From: Dioscorea cayenensis subsp. rotundata
Taxonomy: Eukaryota > Streptophyta > Magnoliopsida > Dioscoreales > Dioscoreaceae
Direction of reading: 5' to 3'
Assembly: GCF_009730915.1 (NCBI RefSeq)
Contig: NC_052471.1
Coordinates: 29,174,185-29,238,184 of the forward strand
Length of the DNA: 64,000 bases
Below are positions 51,344 through 63,480 of this stretch, one piece after another. Position 1 is the first letter of the stretch, and every line of letters begins with the position of its first letter. The notes below the pieces were generated by a model. The model was not told where the DNA came from and did no database searches. It saw only the letters and a list, made by a program, of their open reading frames with translations. A program made the position numbers and the translations under genes.

Positions 51344-52402
51344 GGGTCTCGGCTTTCGTTTTAATTCTTTTGGGGGGACCTTTTTGGTTTTGTTTCTTTT
51401 TCTGGAGCGAAAGGAGTGAATCGGTGGAATTTTTCGATAATGACGATAATGCCCTCGATCAGTTATATTGGTGTTACTAAACATAGGGGTGTTTTGGTCA
51501 TTTTTGAGGGGTCGGTCCTTCACGAGGACCGAGAGACGTTCGGTCTGGGTCGGACCGAAGTTTTGCCTGAACCGAGAGCACGTGATGATGATGAATGCTT
51601 GAAACCGAATGAGATTTTGAGCATTAATTAATTGTTTATTTTATTTATTTGTTGAAGATATTTGTCATAATTGAACAAAATCTTAAAATTTTTTATTTGA
51701 AATTAAATTTGCTTTTTTGGAGTTATGTGAATCTGAGAAAAAAAAATATATACCAAAAATAGAAATATAATGCTATATTTATTATCAATTATATATTTTT
51801 TTTCCCACCAGTTTTGTTATAAGTTTTGATTAAAAAATTATTGTTTTTTTTTTTTTCAAATTTACCCTTTTTTTTTTGTTATTTATAACTGTCCAATTGA
51901 TATAAAGAGCTGCCTATGGATGATTCTAAGCTATTTTAATTTAATAAAATAGTCATGGGACTATTGTGTATAAAAAAAAATTAAGACTCATTTATAAAAA
52001 ACCTAAAATCTTACATAAAGGTCTACATATGTAAGTCTATAAAATATAAACATAATTTTTAATTTAATTTATTTATTTATGAAGTCAGGATTCAATGTAA
52101 ACTGATAGCATAACATAATAAAATTTTAGCCAAGGGCGGCAAATAATTTTGTTGATTTTCAGGGGTGTACGAGTAAAACCTCTTAATAAATAAAATGGGC
52201 CACCAGGCCCAGCACTAAATGAGAAAACTGATCTCGAGATTGTCATAAACGGTGATGCACGAATCTTGATGACAAACAGTCGCACTTCATCTCGAGATAA
52301 ACAACACATCAAGAACTCATCACAAGACTAATATCAACGGTCTTGATGCGATGCATCCTCACCGTCAATCAGGCACGAATCTTGATGCCAGATCTAGCTA
52401 TC
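51344..52402. promoter_or_regulatory. Divergent promoter region between the PHD and RING genes
   Basis: About 1.06 kb separates two head-to-head start codons. It contains a G-box CACGTG at 51579-51584 and two GC-rich hairpins next to it (cggtcct/aggaccg and cggtc/gaccg, near 51510-51560). Near the RING side a 15-base direct repeat gcacgaatcttgatg occurs at 52258-52272 and 52373-52387, and ctcgaga occurs twice (near 52235 and 52292). Shared regulation is inference. Confidence 0.5.
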
Positions 52403-55400
52403 ATGGATTGGGGGGAAGAGAAGAGAGCGGCTGGTTTCATGGTGGACGGAGTCTCTCCCTCCTCGCCGGACCTCGATTCCACGTCGGAGCTCCTCGGAAA
52501 CCTCGATCTCATCGGGAGGATCGTCAGTGATAGTGTTTGCCTCTGATTCCCCCTTTCTCTGTTTCTTGTTTTTCTTTTTTTGAATTTTTTTTTGGGGATT
52601 AACCTAGTTTTGATTGATCCCTATTGTTTTTTCTATTGCGATTCTATGTTATTTTTTTCTTATAATTTTTTTATTTGATTGTTGTGTGTGTGAAAATATA
52701 TGTTGTCACTCTTTTTGTGATTGTTTATATTTGATTTTGATTGTTATGGTCTAGTATATTGAAAATTTTTTATGATATATGAGAAATTTGAGGATTCGCC
52801 GAGTGATTTTTATTTTAATTTTGTGGTAAAAATCCAATTTTTTTTTTCATACGTTGTTATTGATTTGGTAAGATTTCAATCAGATTTTCTGTGATTATTT
52901 TACCATGTAATTGTTTTTCATTCCAGTGCTTTGCAACTTTTCTATGATCGGATATACAAAACAGAAGTAGTTTATAGTGTTTTAATTCCTCATATAGGGG
53001 AAAATTATAAGGGCGTTTTGCTCTATCTGATGTTATGTGCTGATTCAATTGATAAATTTTAGTCTCTGATAAGATGAATTGGTTTATATCTATTGCTGTG
53101 ATTGGAATTCAATTTTTAAAAGGGTCAGTAGATTAGATGGAGGTCTTGATGTGGGTTTCTGGTACCATTTTTTGATGAGTTGGAATTATTTTTTTGCAGT
53201 TGGACATGCCAGACATGGATGGCATGGATGTTGATCTGGTGTTGGAAGTTCCAGACACTCCCGAAAGTGTGGTAAGGAATCGGGGATCTAGGTTTTCCGC
53301 TTTCAATGAAGATGTTCCAGGATTGAATTCCTTGTCATCTGACCGAAGAGCAGGCCGTGCAAGAAAAACATATGGTCACCAGTCTAGTGAGTCTAGCTCT
53401 TGTGATTTGGTAGGCACTGATAACTCACAAGATGAGACTGAACTCCTGTTCAGGCAAGCAAGGTTGGCACGCTTGCTATCTGAGGACCGAGATGGCAAAG
53501 CTTCCCACCCAACCTTTGAGCGCAATGTAGTTTCTAATGGGAATGGAAGGAGCTCAAATCATCAATCTGATTCCCATTCACCCGGACATAGAGACTCACG
53601 GAGGAGGATTGAGAAGGAACTGCACCCCGGGCATGAGGGCAGTGGTAATTTTCATTTGAAGCATACAGATAAAGGAAAGGGCATTGTTTTGAGGTCTGAT
53701 TCAAAAGATAAAATTAAGCAAACACTACTAGGAGGATCGCCAATTGATGCTCATAGAAACACAGGGCGGAGGAGGCTGGTGGTCATACATAATGGCTGCA
53801 CATCTCCATTTGGTACTGCAAAGAGTGGCATCTCACCTGTACATGATGGCCAAAATAATGCTGAATCTGCTCATGTGCAAATATCATCTTCAACTTCTGG
53901 AATCAGCAGTAGAAATGTTAAAAAACAAGTAGATGTTGATAGTGATTCAAAGTTGAAAACTGGACAATTAAATAGTAAACATTCAGAAATGGACAGCTTT
54001 CCATGCCGAAATGGGCAGAGAAGGTTGGTACGTAATGGTTGCATTGCTCCATGTAACATCAAAAGAGATAATAGCCATGCAGGTATCAAAGGGGATGACT
54101 TTGGTTGTAATACACACAATGAGGGTTCATTGGTGAAAGAAGTTCATGTCATCAGTCCTGATTCCAGCGACAGATGTGCTGATAAGGGAAAGGGAAAAGC
54201 CATAACGGATGATAATGTGGGAGCTAGTTTTCAAACCTCTGGACTTACTTCCCAATCAACCAGGTAAATCTCTCTTAACTTCTTGGAAGGCTTTCTTTAT
54301 GTAGCAATGTTCTTTAACATAGTCTTATCTGTGGAGGTTGTATTTCATTTGTCTCAAAGAAGAGGCTAAAATTTAATCTTGTTGCTAATATGCTTTTTAG
54401 ATGCTTTAGTTAAATTTTTTTTTTTTTTTTTGGTTTATGAAAGTGACATGGAAGCCCTTATCTTCATGCTATTTATGTGAATATGCATTTCTAGTGATCT
54501 CCTTCATCTTCATGTTTATTTGAAGTGCATATTCTATATTGCTTTAGTAGGTATTGAGATACTTGAAATTGAAAATGTCTTACAATTCCCCCTTTATAAG
54601 ATAACTGTCAAAGAAGAAGAGTGAAGACAGAAATTATAGATGATCTAAATTGCAGAACATAACACACATTTAAATGTAGTGTGATTCAAGTCATTTTTAT
54701 TAGATTTAACAATTGTGTATTTATGTGGTCTGATTATGGATTTAGGATCATAAACTTTTTGGTTTAAACAGGTTCTGTCCATTTCCCATTAAAGAGGTGA
54801 TTTCTGGTGGAAATCCTGGATGTCGTTCTCTTAAATCCTCTGAAGACAAACTCAGGAGACCGGCACATAATTCTCAAGCATCTGTAGCCTTATCTGAGTA
54901 TACTACTGATTTTCACAAGATTGAAAATGTCAATAGCAAAAGCCATGGGACAACGAGAAACAGAGATTGTGTGGATGTTGTTGATGGCAATCCTGAAATA
55001 ATTGCCCCCTGTAGTGAATACAATTCAAACACGGCCAGGGAACTTTCTGATTTAGTATCAGATGATAGGAGTCTTGGACGCCATACTCTTGTTAGAGGCA
55101 AGAGGAAAAGTAGCTCTATTCGCACCAACGGTGGTGAATGCTCCAGCTCAACTGCTGATGAGGCAGAAGTTATGTTTGTCAGATCGTCTGCACAACCGAC
55201 AAATCAGAGATCATCTCGAACTCAAAATACTCAGTTGCATGGTTGCTCTTTACTCAAACCAATATTAGAAGGTGATGAACTGGATCCAGCCAACTTTAGG
55301 TCTGGTGCCGACCCAGATGAACAGTGTTATGGAGCTTGTGAGGATTCTAGTGCAAAGGCTAGGCAGGTTGAATCAGATGAGATATTAGCTCGTCAACTCC

Positions 55401-57525
55401 AAGAACAGCTTTTTAATGAATCACCAGTCTTTGAAGAGGTTTTCTCTTGCCTTGGTTCTTTTTGTGTTTTGCTAAATTGATGTTGTTCATCTTTGGACCA
55501 CAATTTGAAGGCTTGGTTGTTTGTCTATCCTTTCACATCAGTTCTAGGGATTTAGTTCAGGAGAATTAGACTTGTCTTTTAATGATTGATGCTGTTTTGT
55601 GTTTGGCAGATGGATGCAACCATTGCATTGTCGTTACAACAGGAAGAGAATTTGCAGCGTGCTGCTTCTTTTCTAAGGCAGGGTCAGCCTCATCCTGTAA
55701 GCAGTTTTGTAATTTTTGCTATGTTAATGTCAATACATTTCTTATTTTATTAAATTGAATTCTGATGTTTCATTCTCTGATACTGCCTTTTAACCTTCTA
55801 TCTCCTAAAAATTTTCATCTTATTCTCTCTGTATCCAAAGAATTATTTATCCCCGCAATTTCTATTTCAATTTTCCATCAGAGAAATAACTCAACGGCTC
55901 CCGTATATGCTCCTCCCACAAGAGCAAGTGGTAGGAGTGCTTCAGCTCGACCAACAGCTCGTAGTCGAATTCCAGCATCAAGTAGAATGGCCTACTTGAG
56001 AAGTTTAAACAGGCCTGCAAGAGACCTAGAAACGGTGATTTTTCAATTCTTTTCCATTGATTTGATTTATCACGGAGGGCTTTTCTGCAAGTTGTCCCTT
56101 TATAATTGTCCTAATATAGTCGCTGTTGCTCATTGGAGAAACAGCCACATGTCCAAGGGTTGCTGAAATATTTTGTCTTATCTTCAGATTTCTTTCATTA
56201 CATTGATTAATATTTTTTTGCAAAAATTGAGCGCTGAGGTATTGTCAATGTCTTTATCATCTTGAAGGAAGACAAACCAGATGATAAAGACTGCTTAATG
56301 ATGTGGTGGCACTCCTAATATTGCAAGACTGAACATTATCCTGCCAGAATTTTATGAAATGATAATTATGTAATGTTTGGAAGAACTGTAGGAATATTTA
56401 AACCATCATGATGATAAGAATTATGAGTTCAATACTTTTTTCTTTATGATGAGTTATGGTGTACATGGACCCTTATAATTCTTGAGAGAAGTTTAGTCTG
56501 CGTTCTTTCTGCAATGAGGTTATATTAGTTGAATGCAGGATTTATTTTAAATAAGTAGTTTTTGTTATCCCCAATTGAAAATTGGTGAAGGTTTGCATAT
56601 ACCATAGCTTTTGATGTTTAAGCTTGAAGATTGTGGGCTTGAACTTTTAGTGGCCAAGTACTGTACCTTATTTAGTAGTTCATCTTTATCATGATTGTTG
56701 TTGACATCTCAGTCAAGAAAGTAATCTTATGTAATGACAATCTCATTGTTGCTGTATATTTTGTCTACTGTTGGTGACAAGGTCATCTTTTTTCATGCTC
56801 AGAGGCTTAACTTCTTGGAAGCATTGGAAGCAGAATTTGACAACAGAAATAGATTGAACAATGTTTTACAACTGCAACGGGAATTTAATGAGTAAGCTGA
56901 TAAACCTTAACTTTTGTTCTCGTGGATCCATTGCCATGTTGTTTGACACTGATGTGCCTTTTTTTGTGCAGTTTGTAGTGACTGCTTAGTGTTTCTTATT
57001 ATCTTACTGATTGTGCTGCCCTTTAGTCTTAATTGTTTTCTTCTTGGTTTTAATTGTAGACTTTTTTAATAGTTGATAAATTTCACCTAATTTTCAATTC
57101 AGGAATGACTATGAAATGCTTCTGGCTCTTGATGATAACAATGAACAAGCTGGTGCTTCTCAGAGGCAGATCAATAACTTGCCACAATCAGTGGTTCAGG
57201 TTTACATTTCATTTATTTCAGATGATCTAAATGAATAAAATTTGATCTTTGCTTATCAATCTTTAATCTTATAGAATGAGAATTTTGAAGAAGCCTGTGC
57301 TGTGTGCCTGGAGACCCCCTCCATTGGAGATACCATTCGCCATCTACCATGCCTTCACAAGTTTCACAAGGATGTAAGAACTCTATTTATTATCTTGCAT
57401 TGCAGTATTCTTCCTCTAAAATAAGCACATTTGCTTAGCCTGTTGATTGATTTCTTCTACAGTGTATCGATTCATGGCTCAAGAGGAAGACATTATGTCC
57501 TATATGCAAGTGTGGTATCACTTAA
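52403..57525 (+). CDS. RING-H2 E3 ubiquitin ligase (9 exons)
   Basis: Exons are 52403-52522, 53200-54263, 54772-55438, 55610-55696, 55882-56034, 56803-56891, 57103-57199, 57275-57373 and 57463-57525. All have GT-AG borders and agreeing phases, giving 812 residues. Most of the protein is polar and disordered-looking, with repeated RRLVxxNGC phrases (GRRRLVVIHNGC, GQRRLVRNGC) in exon 2. A segment rich in Gln/Leu (DEILARQLQEQL, IALSLQQEE) precedes the end. The C-terminus is a canonical RING-H2: C767-x2-C770-x14-C785-x-H787-x2-H790-x2-C793-x10-C804-x2-C807, with the Trp (W797) that contacts E2 enzymes. It should transfer ubiquitin from an E2 to unknown substrates. In-frame ATGs at 52385 and 52343 are alternative starts; 52403 has the best context (A at -3, G at +4). 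Confidence 0.9.
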
Positions 57526-58690
57526 TTTAATTTACTCCAATCTCACCTGTAGCAGCTATCAGTTACCAGATTTTGACGTTTGGATCAAGGATGCCCTCCT
57601 TGAAAGACTTCTCAGGTAATCCTTTGCTATTATCCTAAGTAAATGGTTAATTGGCCACAGAAATTTTGTTTGGTGAAGTATAGTCCATTTTTCCCCAAAT
57701 GCTGTCTCCTCTAGTGGTTTTTCCAAGTGTTGTTGTGGAGAATGGTTCTTTCATTCGATTTTTAATGGTGATCACATATATGATGGACCATATTAATTTG
57801 ATCAATGAACTAATCTTACTGTAGGCTTAATGTCAGAAGATAAAAATCCGTAATGAAACTATGTGTCTGAATGATGTATTATTTTCGGTGGTTGGCTGAA
57901 GAGTCCTAGCTAAGACCTTTTTGGGATAAATTTTTTCTAGGTCACTAAACTTTGGCTCATTTTCATTTTGATCACATGGTTGTCTGAAAATCCAAATCCG
58001 ACCCCCCAAATAACACATTATTAAGTATATTGGAGGTGCCTTTATCATTGAAAAAGCGTCAAATCATTCATTTGGGGGCTGAAATCCCTTGATTTACTAT
58101 ACAATAAAATCAAATTAAAGTTGAGAGACCAAATTGATGCAAATTAAAGTTAGGTGATCAAAGTGAAAATGAGTCAAAGTTTAGTGACATACTCTAAAAA
58201 TTTACCTGAATTTTCTTTACTTAAAGCTTTATAGGTAACTTGGATTTGGAATTATCTTCCTCAGTAATATCTGTTACCAGCTAACTATAATGAACCTTCC
58301 CTGATGTAGCATAAAATTGCAAACACACCCATTTGCAGCGAGGACCACAAAAACCAAAACACTAGATAGAATATTCGTAAACTCTGCAAAACATGAACTG
58401 GAAGGAAGTAGGAGTGAACTTCATTGGCAATAAACAAAATGAAAACCCAAGATGTATGTAGCTGGCAAGGCTTCGTAACAAGTAAAGATTGATTTTATGA
58501 CAAGTTGCACCATGTGAATCATGTTAGTTTAGTGTTTGATTCCTCCCACTTGAGACAAACATACATTTTATGGTACCCAAACAAAGCCATTTTAGATTCG
58601 ACAAAGACTAGGTTGACGTCTGTGTTCCTCCATGATCTATAAATCATGATCAGGTTCTATTTTTTCGTTAGATGACCAATAAGTTCACAG
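57526..58690. other. 3' region of the RING gene and spacer to the peptide gene
   Basis: It contains the RING 3' UTR and a MITE (57924-58206). A frame at 57540-57617 with a possible splice (acceptor near 57554) could be an alternative 3' exon, but the main stop at 57523-57525 gives the usual RING tail. Confidence 0.4.
57924..58206. mobile_element. MITE with long terminal inverted repeats, 283 bp
   Basis: The left end has ggataaatttttt and gtcactaaactttggctc followed by attttcattttgatcac. The right end, reverse-complemented, has ggtaaattttta and gtcactaaactttgactc followed by attttcactttgatcac. The arms match for about 60 bases. No ORF and no clear target duplication. Confidence 0.75.
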
Positions 58691-59075
58691 ATGAAGAAGA
58701 CTGTTATTGTTATCTTAGCTCTGTTTCTTCTTTCCATCTCCAATGACAAATGTAGTTCACTTCTTCATCCATTCTATATGCTCTTTAATCTTTACTTTAT
58801 GTTGTGTTCTCTCAGTAGTACTTTATATTCTCATTGTTAATCTGTCTAAGTTGAATGATAAAATCAAGAATAACTTAGATTGAGATCATATTTGAAACAT
58901 TTGGTTTTTCTCGGCAGATGCTGTGATGAAGGTTGCTGGAGAGAGCTGCACTGTGTTTGTGAGGGTTCCAGGATGCCGAAACAAAGACTGTGACAGTATT
59001 TGTGATGGAATTCAAAAAGGAGGCAGAGGGAGTTGTGATGACTGGGACACTTGCCATTGCAACAACCCTTGTTAA
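58691..59075 (+). CDS. Secreted defensin-like cysteine-rich peptide (2 exons, 72 residues)
   Basis: Exon 1 (58691-58751) starts with a classic signal peptide: MKKT, then a hydrophobic run VIVILALFLLSIS. The intron 58752-58917 is GT-AG. Exon 2 (58918-59075) restores frame and encodes the mature part with eight cysteines at 31, 40, 45, 49, 60, 66, 68 and 72. The C-x3-C (45-49) and C-x-C (66-68) pair is the CS-alpha-beta signature, and GSC-x5-C (58-66) fits a gamma-core. The family includes plant defensins and DEFL/LCR signalling peptides, so antimicrobial or cell-signalling roles are both possible. It lies 1.17 kb downstream of the RING gene on the same strand. Expression is unproven. Confidence 0.8.
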
Positions 59076-60422
59076 ACCTTCCTTCCAATGTTCTTGTTTA
59101 CATTGTGCACCAATTTGTCAAGAAGGTGGTTTTTTTTTTTTGTTGATGATTTAATGTTAACTTCTTTGTCTTTAACAATGAGATCTGGTAAATGAAGCTC
59201 TACTCTTTTTTTTGGCCAAGATGAGCGGCTAAGAAAGATAGGGGTATGTATAAGTTTCGGCAGAGCAAATGGTGGTGAGGTTCACGCACATATGGGTGTT
59301 GGGGTCACTCGCACATAACTATTATTTACACTCTTAGAAATGTATCATCACCCTTGATTCGACCCCTCATCATTTGGGAAGGGTTTTAATTAATGGGGAT
59401 TTGATTACCAATAGATCACTTACTTGGTCATTGGTAGTCGGAGCTTGAAGTCCTAAGCTCAACTTAGATTGTTCCTTGTGTTTAGTGCTAGAACCAAACC
59501 AATGTAACATATGAGTAGTATATGTGTTATAGATTATATCTGGCTTTTGAGCTGAAAAAGAATTAGGTGTTATGTATTCGAGTTTCAAGCTGAATTCAAT
59601 CTTTATCAAGGTGAAGATATATATATGGTATAAGTTTTTTAAGTATGTCTTTAGTTTTTTTAAAACTAGGGACATTTGATAATACCTGTTAAATCATGAT
59701 CTAATGGTTGTTAAATTTGTTAGTTTTCACGATACTATTAGTTTTAAAAATAAGGACGTTTAATACAGTCAATATATATATATATATAGTATTTGTCATT
59801 CATGTATAATAATACCTAACGATAGTTAATAAATAACAGTAAACTCTATGCATCACCCCTATAAAATAAATAGCATCGACGTCTAACTGCTACCATCACA
59901 AGTTTCTAAATTTTAAAAGTAAAGCATGTAGCCAAAAAAATATATGCTATATACACATCCTCAAATATCAACTCTAAATAGGCTGATTGTTAATCCTTAA
60001 ATCAAAAAACCAATGGTCTAAATCATTCTGATAAATACAAAAAGCTATGTTGTTGTGAGCTTGTGGATATAGGTTTTGTTTTTTCTTTGGTTTTAATTTT
60101 AGATTATGGATATAATTTTTTAATCAGTATTTAAAAATTATTTCAATTCAATTACAATTTTAAATGTTATTCAATGTTATTTAATTTCTTTCATAAGGTG
60201 TAACAGTTGCTTCAATTCTCTAATAAATAAAAGTGTGAGATTATTAAAGAAGAAATTATGAGTTGATCCCAGAATTAAAATTAACTTTTATTAATTAATA
60301 TGACTATATTTAAAATGAAATATAGTTCAAAGTATATTCTAAGTAACAAGTTCATTGACTTTCAATTAGTTACAACAAGAGCATTTATTATAAGGGCCAA
60401 TAGATTTGGAAAACTCCTTAGA

Positions 60423-60456
<34 letters not shown>

Positions 60457-60711
60457 AAAAAACCCTGAATTACAAGCACTCCATGAAATGCAGTGATAAA
60501 AAGTAAGAGCAGATTACCAAAAAAAGATTAATCTTCGCAAATTCTGGAAAACAATGGGTTCTTTTTCTTCAAACAATAATATGTCCTTCATACCAAACAA
60601 TCAAACAGAATTGATTTTTCCAGAGAATAAAAACAGGAACAACTCTGGAAGAAGGCATGACTAGCAATAGAACCATGTGATGATATATAAATGTATGGAA
60701 TTTGGATAAAG

Positions 60712-60747
<36 letters not shown>

Positions 60748-61106
60748 CCATTCATCTATGGACATGGACGTCCATTATCTGCCATTAGATCTTGATCCAA
60801 CGGTTCTTATCTATAGACGTCCATAGAAGATGTTTTGCCATATATATATATATATATATATATATTTGGTAACTTCAAGAAGCATAGAAAATTATAAATT
60901 CAAAAAACAACATCTTCTGCATATGAATTCAATGAGAAACAAAACTTGCATGGAGAAACAGAGAGGCATTGCAATAACTGGTATATGATAAAAGGGAAAT
61001 GCATGAAGACAGAGCACACTGATGGATGAGAGAACCTTGATCATGTCTGAAGGTTTATGTTCTATAACACTCATCAGTTTGGACAAAGAGAATGAGGTGG
61101 TGTAAC
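59076..61106. other. Intergenic spacer with TA tracts and a small foldback element
   Basis: No gene seen. TA tracts lie at 60423-60449, 60709-60745 and 60841-60866. The 3' UTR of the CARA gene should occupy the right end, since that gene stops at 61107 on the minus strand. Confidence 0.5.
60745..60840. mobile_element. Small foldback element (96 bp) inside a (TA)n tract
   Basis: The left end tgaccattcatctatggac and the reverse complement of the right end (tggcaaaacatcttctatggac) form an imperfect inverted repeat, with gacgtcc near both ends. TA repeats flank both sides directly, the same setting as the MITE at 10459-10786. Confidence 0.55.
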
Positions 61107-63480
61107 TCATGCTTTGTTTGCCTTCATTAGCTGAATAAATTCCTTGAAAGCTGCAAGAAAGAAATGTAGGGGTCTGACAGTTAGGGCATGAGGAAAAGAT
61201 GATTAACTGTGTTAATTGGCGCGCGAATGCTTGCAATAAGAGAATCTGAAGACAGCCAGCATGGAATTTGAACAATGATGACAATGGGGCGGGATTAGGG
61301 CGGGGCCGGGGTGTTTTTTATAAACAACCCCACCCCACCCCACCCCGCTCATAATTATAAATAAGTAACAAAAATTCTTTAAAAACATTTATAAAATAAA
61401 ATTTCTTATAAAACATATACTTATAAAAACAAGCTCATAAAAAACCTATTAAAATTTTGAAGAAAATTTTCATTTACCCCTATATTATATAATATCTATT
61501 AATAAATTAAATTATTAGCGGGGAGGGTCAAGGTAATACTAAACCCGCCCTCGCCCGCCCGTGCCCTGATTTTCAAAACCGCCCCGAATGGGACGGGTCA
61601 GGTCGGAAACCCCGGGAGTGAAAATTGCCATCCCTAAATTTGAAGTGGAGGATGATCAATTAGGTTGTCTTGTTGATTCTCATGAGGTATAAAATTTCTT
61701 GTACCCTTACAAAAGCAGGTACTTGTTTGTATGCCATTGTATGAGAGTGTACATGCATCCGCAGAAACTGTATCTAGCCTTGTGAATTTGTGATTAAAAA
61801 CAGAACCTTTTTTTTTTTTCCTGGAAATAGCATTTTTGTGTCTGATTCCTAAGAGTAGTTATAGAGAGGAAGGGGCATAATTTTCCCTCTTAGAAAATTC
61901 GGTCCAAACAGATACACATGCACAAATCCTATTGTCCTGGGCAGGTAGGTATACACCCTAATTTCCTGTTTTTGAAAGGTTAAATAAGATAATGTTGTAC
62001 ACAAATAAAGGAGAAGAAATTGGTGGTGCAATGCAGGATAGCCAAAGCAATTAACCATCCATTGGAAAATATGCTGTCAATAAACTAGGCTTGGGTCAAC
62101 TACAAAAAACTACTCAACAGTAAGACCTAGTACATGCTCTCCAATTCAGACTCCTAGGCGAGCTATATAAATATTCAAATTCAGTGTCTAAGCATGGATA
62201 TGTCCGACCAATTAAATTGTTCAGGAAAGGAGAAAGTACATGCAAGAAGTTTGTCAGATATAAATTACCAGGATCAGAATCATGTGGCCCTGGAGATGAC
62301 TCTGGATGGTATTGAAGAGAAATGAGGTTAAGCTCACGACAGGCAAGACCAGCACAGCTGTTGTCATTCAGATTTCTATGTGTTACTTCAACACCAGCAG
62401 GAAGTGATGCAGGGTCCACTGCATAATTGTGATTCTGCCAGATAAAGTAACATGTTAATCACAAGAAATTTTTAAATATCAGAAGATAAAATGCAGGCCC
62501 TACGTTTATCAATAGAACAATGAAGCTCCAGCACAAAGAAAAATAAACACCGTTGTGAAGAGAAGTCACAAGAAATGCTTCATGGTAAAATTAGACTTGA
62601 TATGTTTGCAAACAATGAAGAAAATCAACACTCACTCAGAAAAAACTAAAAGGGCTATATCATCATTCCTTGTCAAAATCATCATTACTTCTAAATTCGC
62701 CAGTGATTCTGAGAAAGATACTACATTTTCAATTTAAGTATCCAATTTAAATACCTTACCATAATGCAAATGTCAAAACTAACTAATATCTCCCACATCA
62801 GAACTTTAGATCTATGAAGTTTCAGCAAATAAACATCAAAAGAACAGGAAATTTAGCATCAACCTGTTAGTTTGTAAAAAGTATGGACCCGAAAAGAATT
62901 AGTAACAAATGCTTAATATGGCTAACTAGGATTCATGAGCACCTGGGCACTAATCTCAACACGTCCATTCACATGGTTACCAACAGGATGATTTCCACCA
63001 TGATGACCAAACTTCATCTTAAAAGTCCTACCGCCCAATGCCTGGCCAATCAACTGGTGGCCCATACAAATTCCAAAGACTGGAACCTTCCCAATTATTT
63101 CCTTAACTGTTTGAACGGCATAAGGAACGGCAGCTGGATCACCAGGACCATTACTGAAAAGAACACCATCAGGCTTCAGATTCAGAGTCTCCGAAGCAGG
63201 CCAAGTCGAAGGAACAACTGTAATTCTGCATCCATATGCTGCCAAGCGCCTCAAAATATTATGCTTGATTCCAAAATCATATGCAACAACCTAGTTCAAA
63301 GTTATTTCAAAGGCATAAGTTTTTAATACAGAAGCATGCTTGACAGAAAAGAAAAAAAAAATGAACTTACATGGAAATTTTCAGAGTGGCTACATTCTTT
63401 ATTGAATTCCCATTCTGTATTGGTTTTCTCTATCCATTCATACGGAGCATCACATGAGACACCAGTAATCAGATCAACAC
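61107..63480 (-). CDS. CARA: Carbamoyl-phosphate synthase small (glutaminase) subunit, 3' part
   Basis: The plastid enzyme hydrolyses glutamine and passes ammonia to the large subunit CARB to make carbamoyl phosphate for arginine and pyrimidines. Visible exons in coding order are 63480-63371, 63290-62943, 62434-62269 and 61150-61107, giving 222 C-terminal residues with consistent phases. The earlier exons lie beyond 64000, and none was recognised in 63481-64000. Class I amidotransferase motifs are present: the oxyanion loop NGPGDP, the nucleophile Cys in GICMGHQ, and the His-Glu pair in [14 protein letters not shown], together with [10 protein letters not shown] and [14 protein letters not shown]. 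The last exon encodes FKEFIQLMK and the stop. Confidence 0.93.
61274..61637. mobile_element. GC-rich non-autonomous element in the last CARA intron
   Basis: Both ends are packed with gggcggg/ccccgccc-type repeats (ggggcgggattagggcgggg at the left, acccgccctcgcccgcccg at the right) around an AT-rich centre. The right end read in reverse (gatggcaattttcac) resembles the degenerate left end (gatgacaat). Elements with gatggcaa ends and cgggt-rich arms are common in plants and usually classed as hAT-like. Borders are approximate. Confidence 0.5.

Noticed and set aside
57526..57617. Possible tenth exon of the RING gene
   Set aside because: The stop at 57525 leaves the RING domain complete with an ordinary tail, and the extra splice would only add residues with no known motif.
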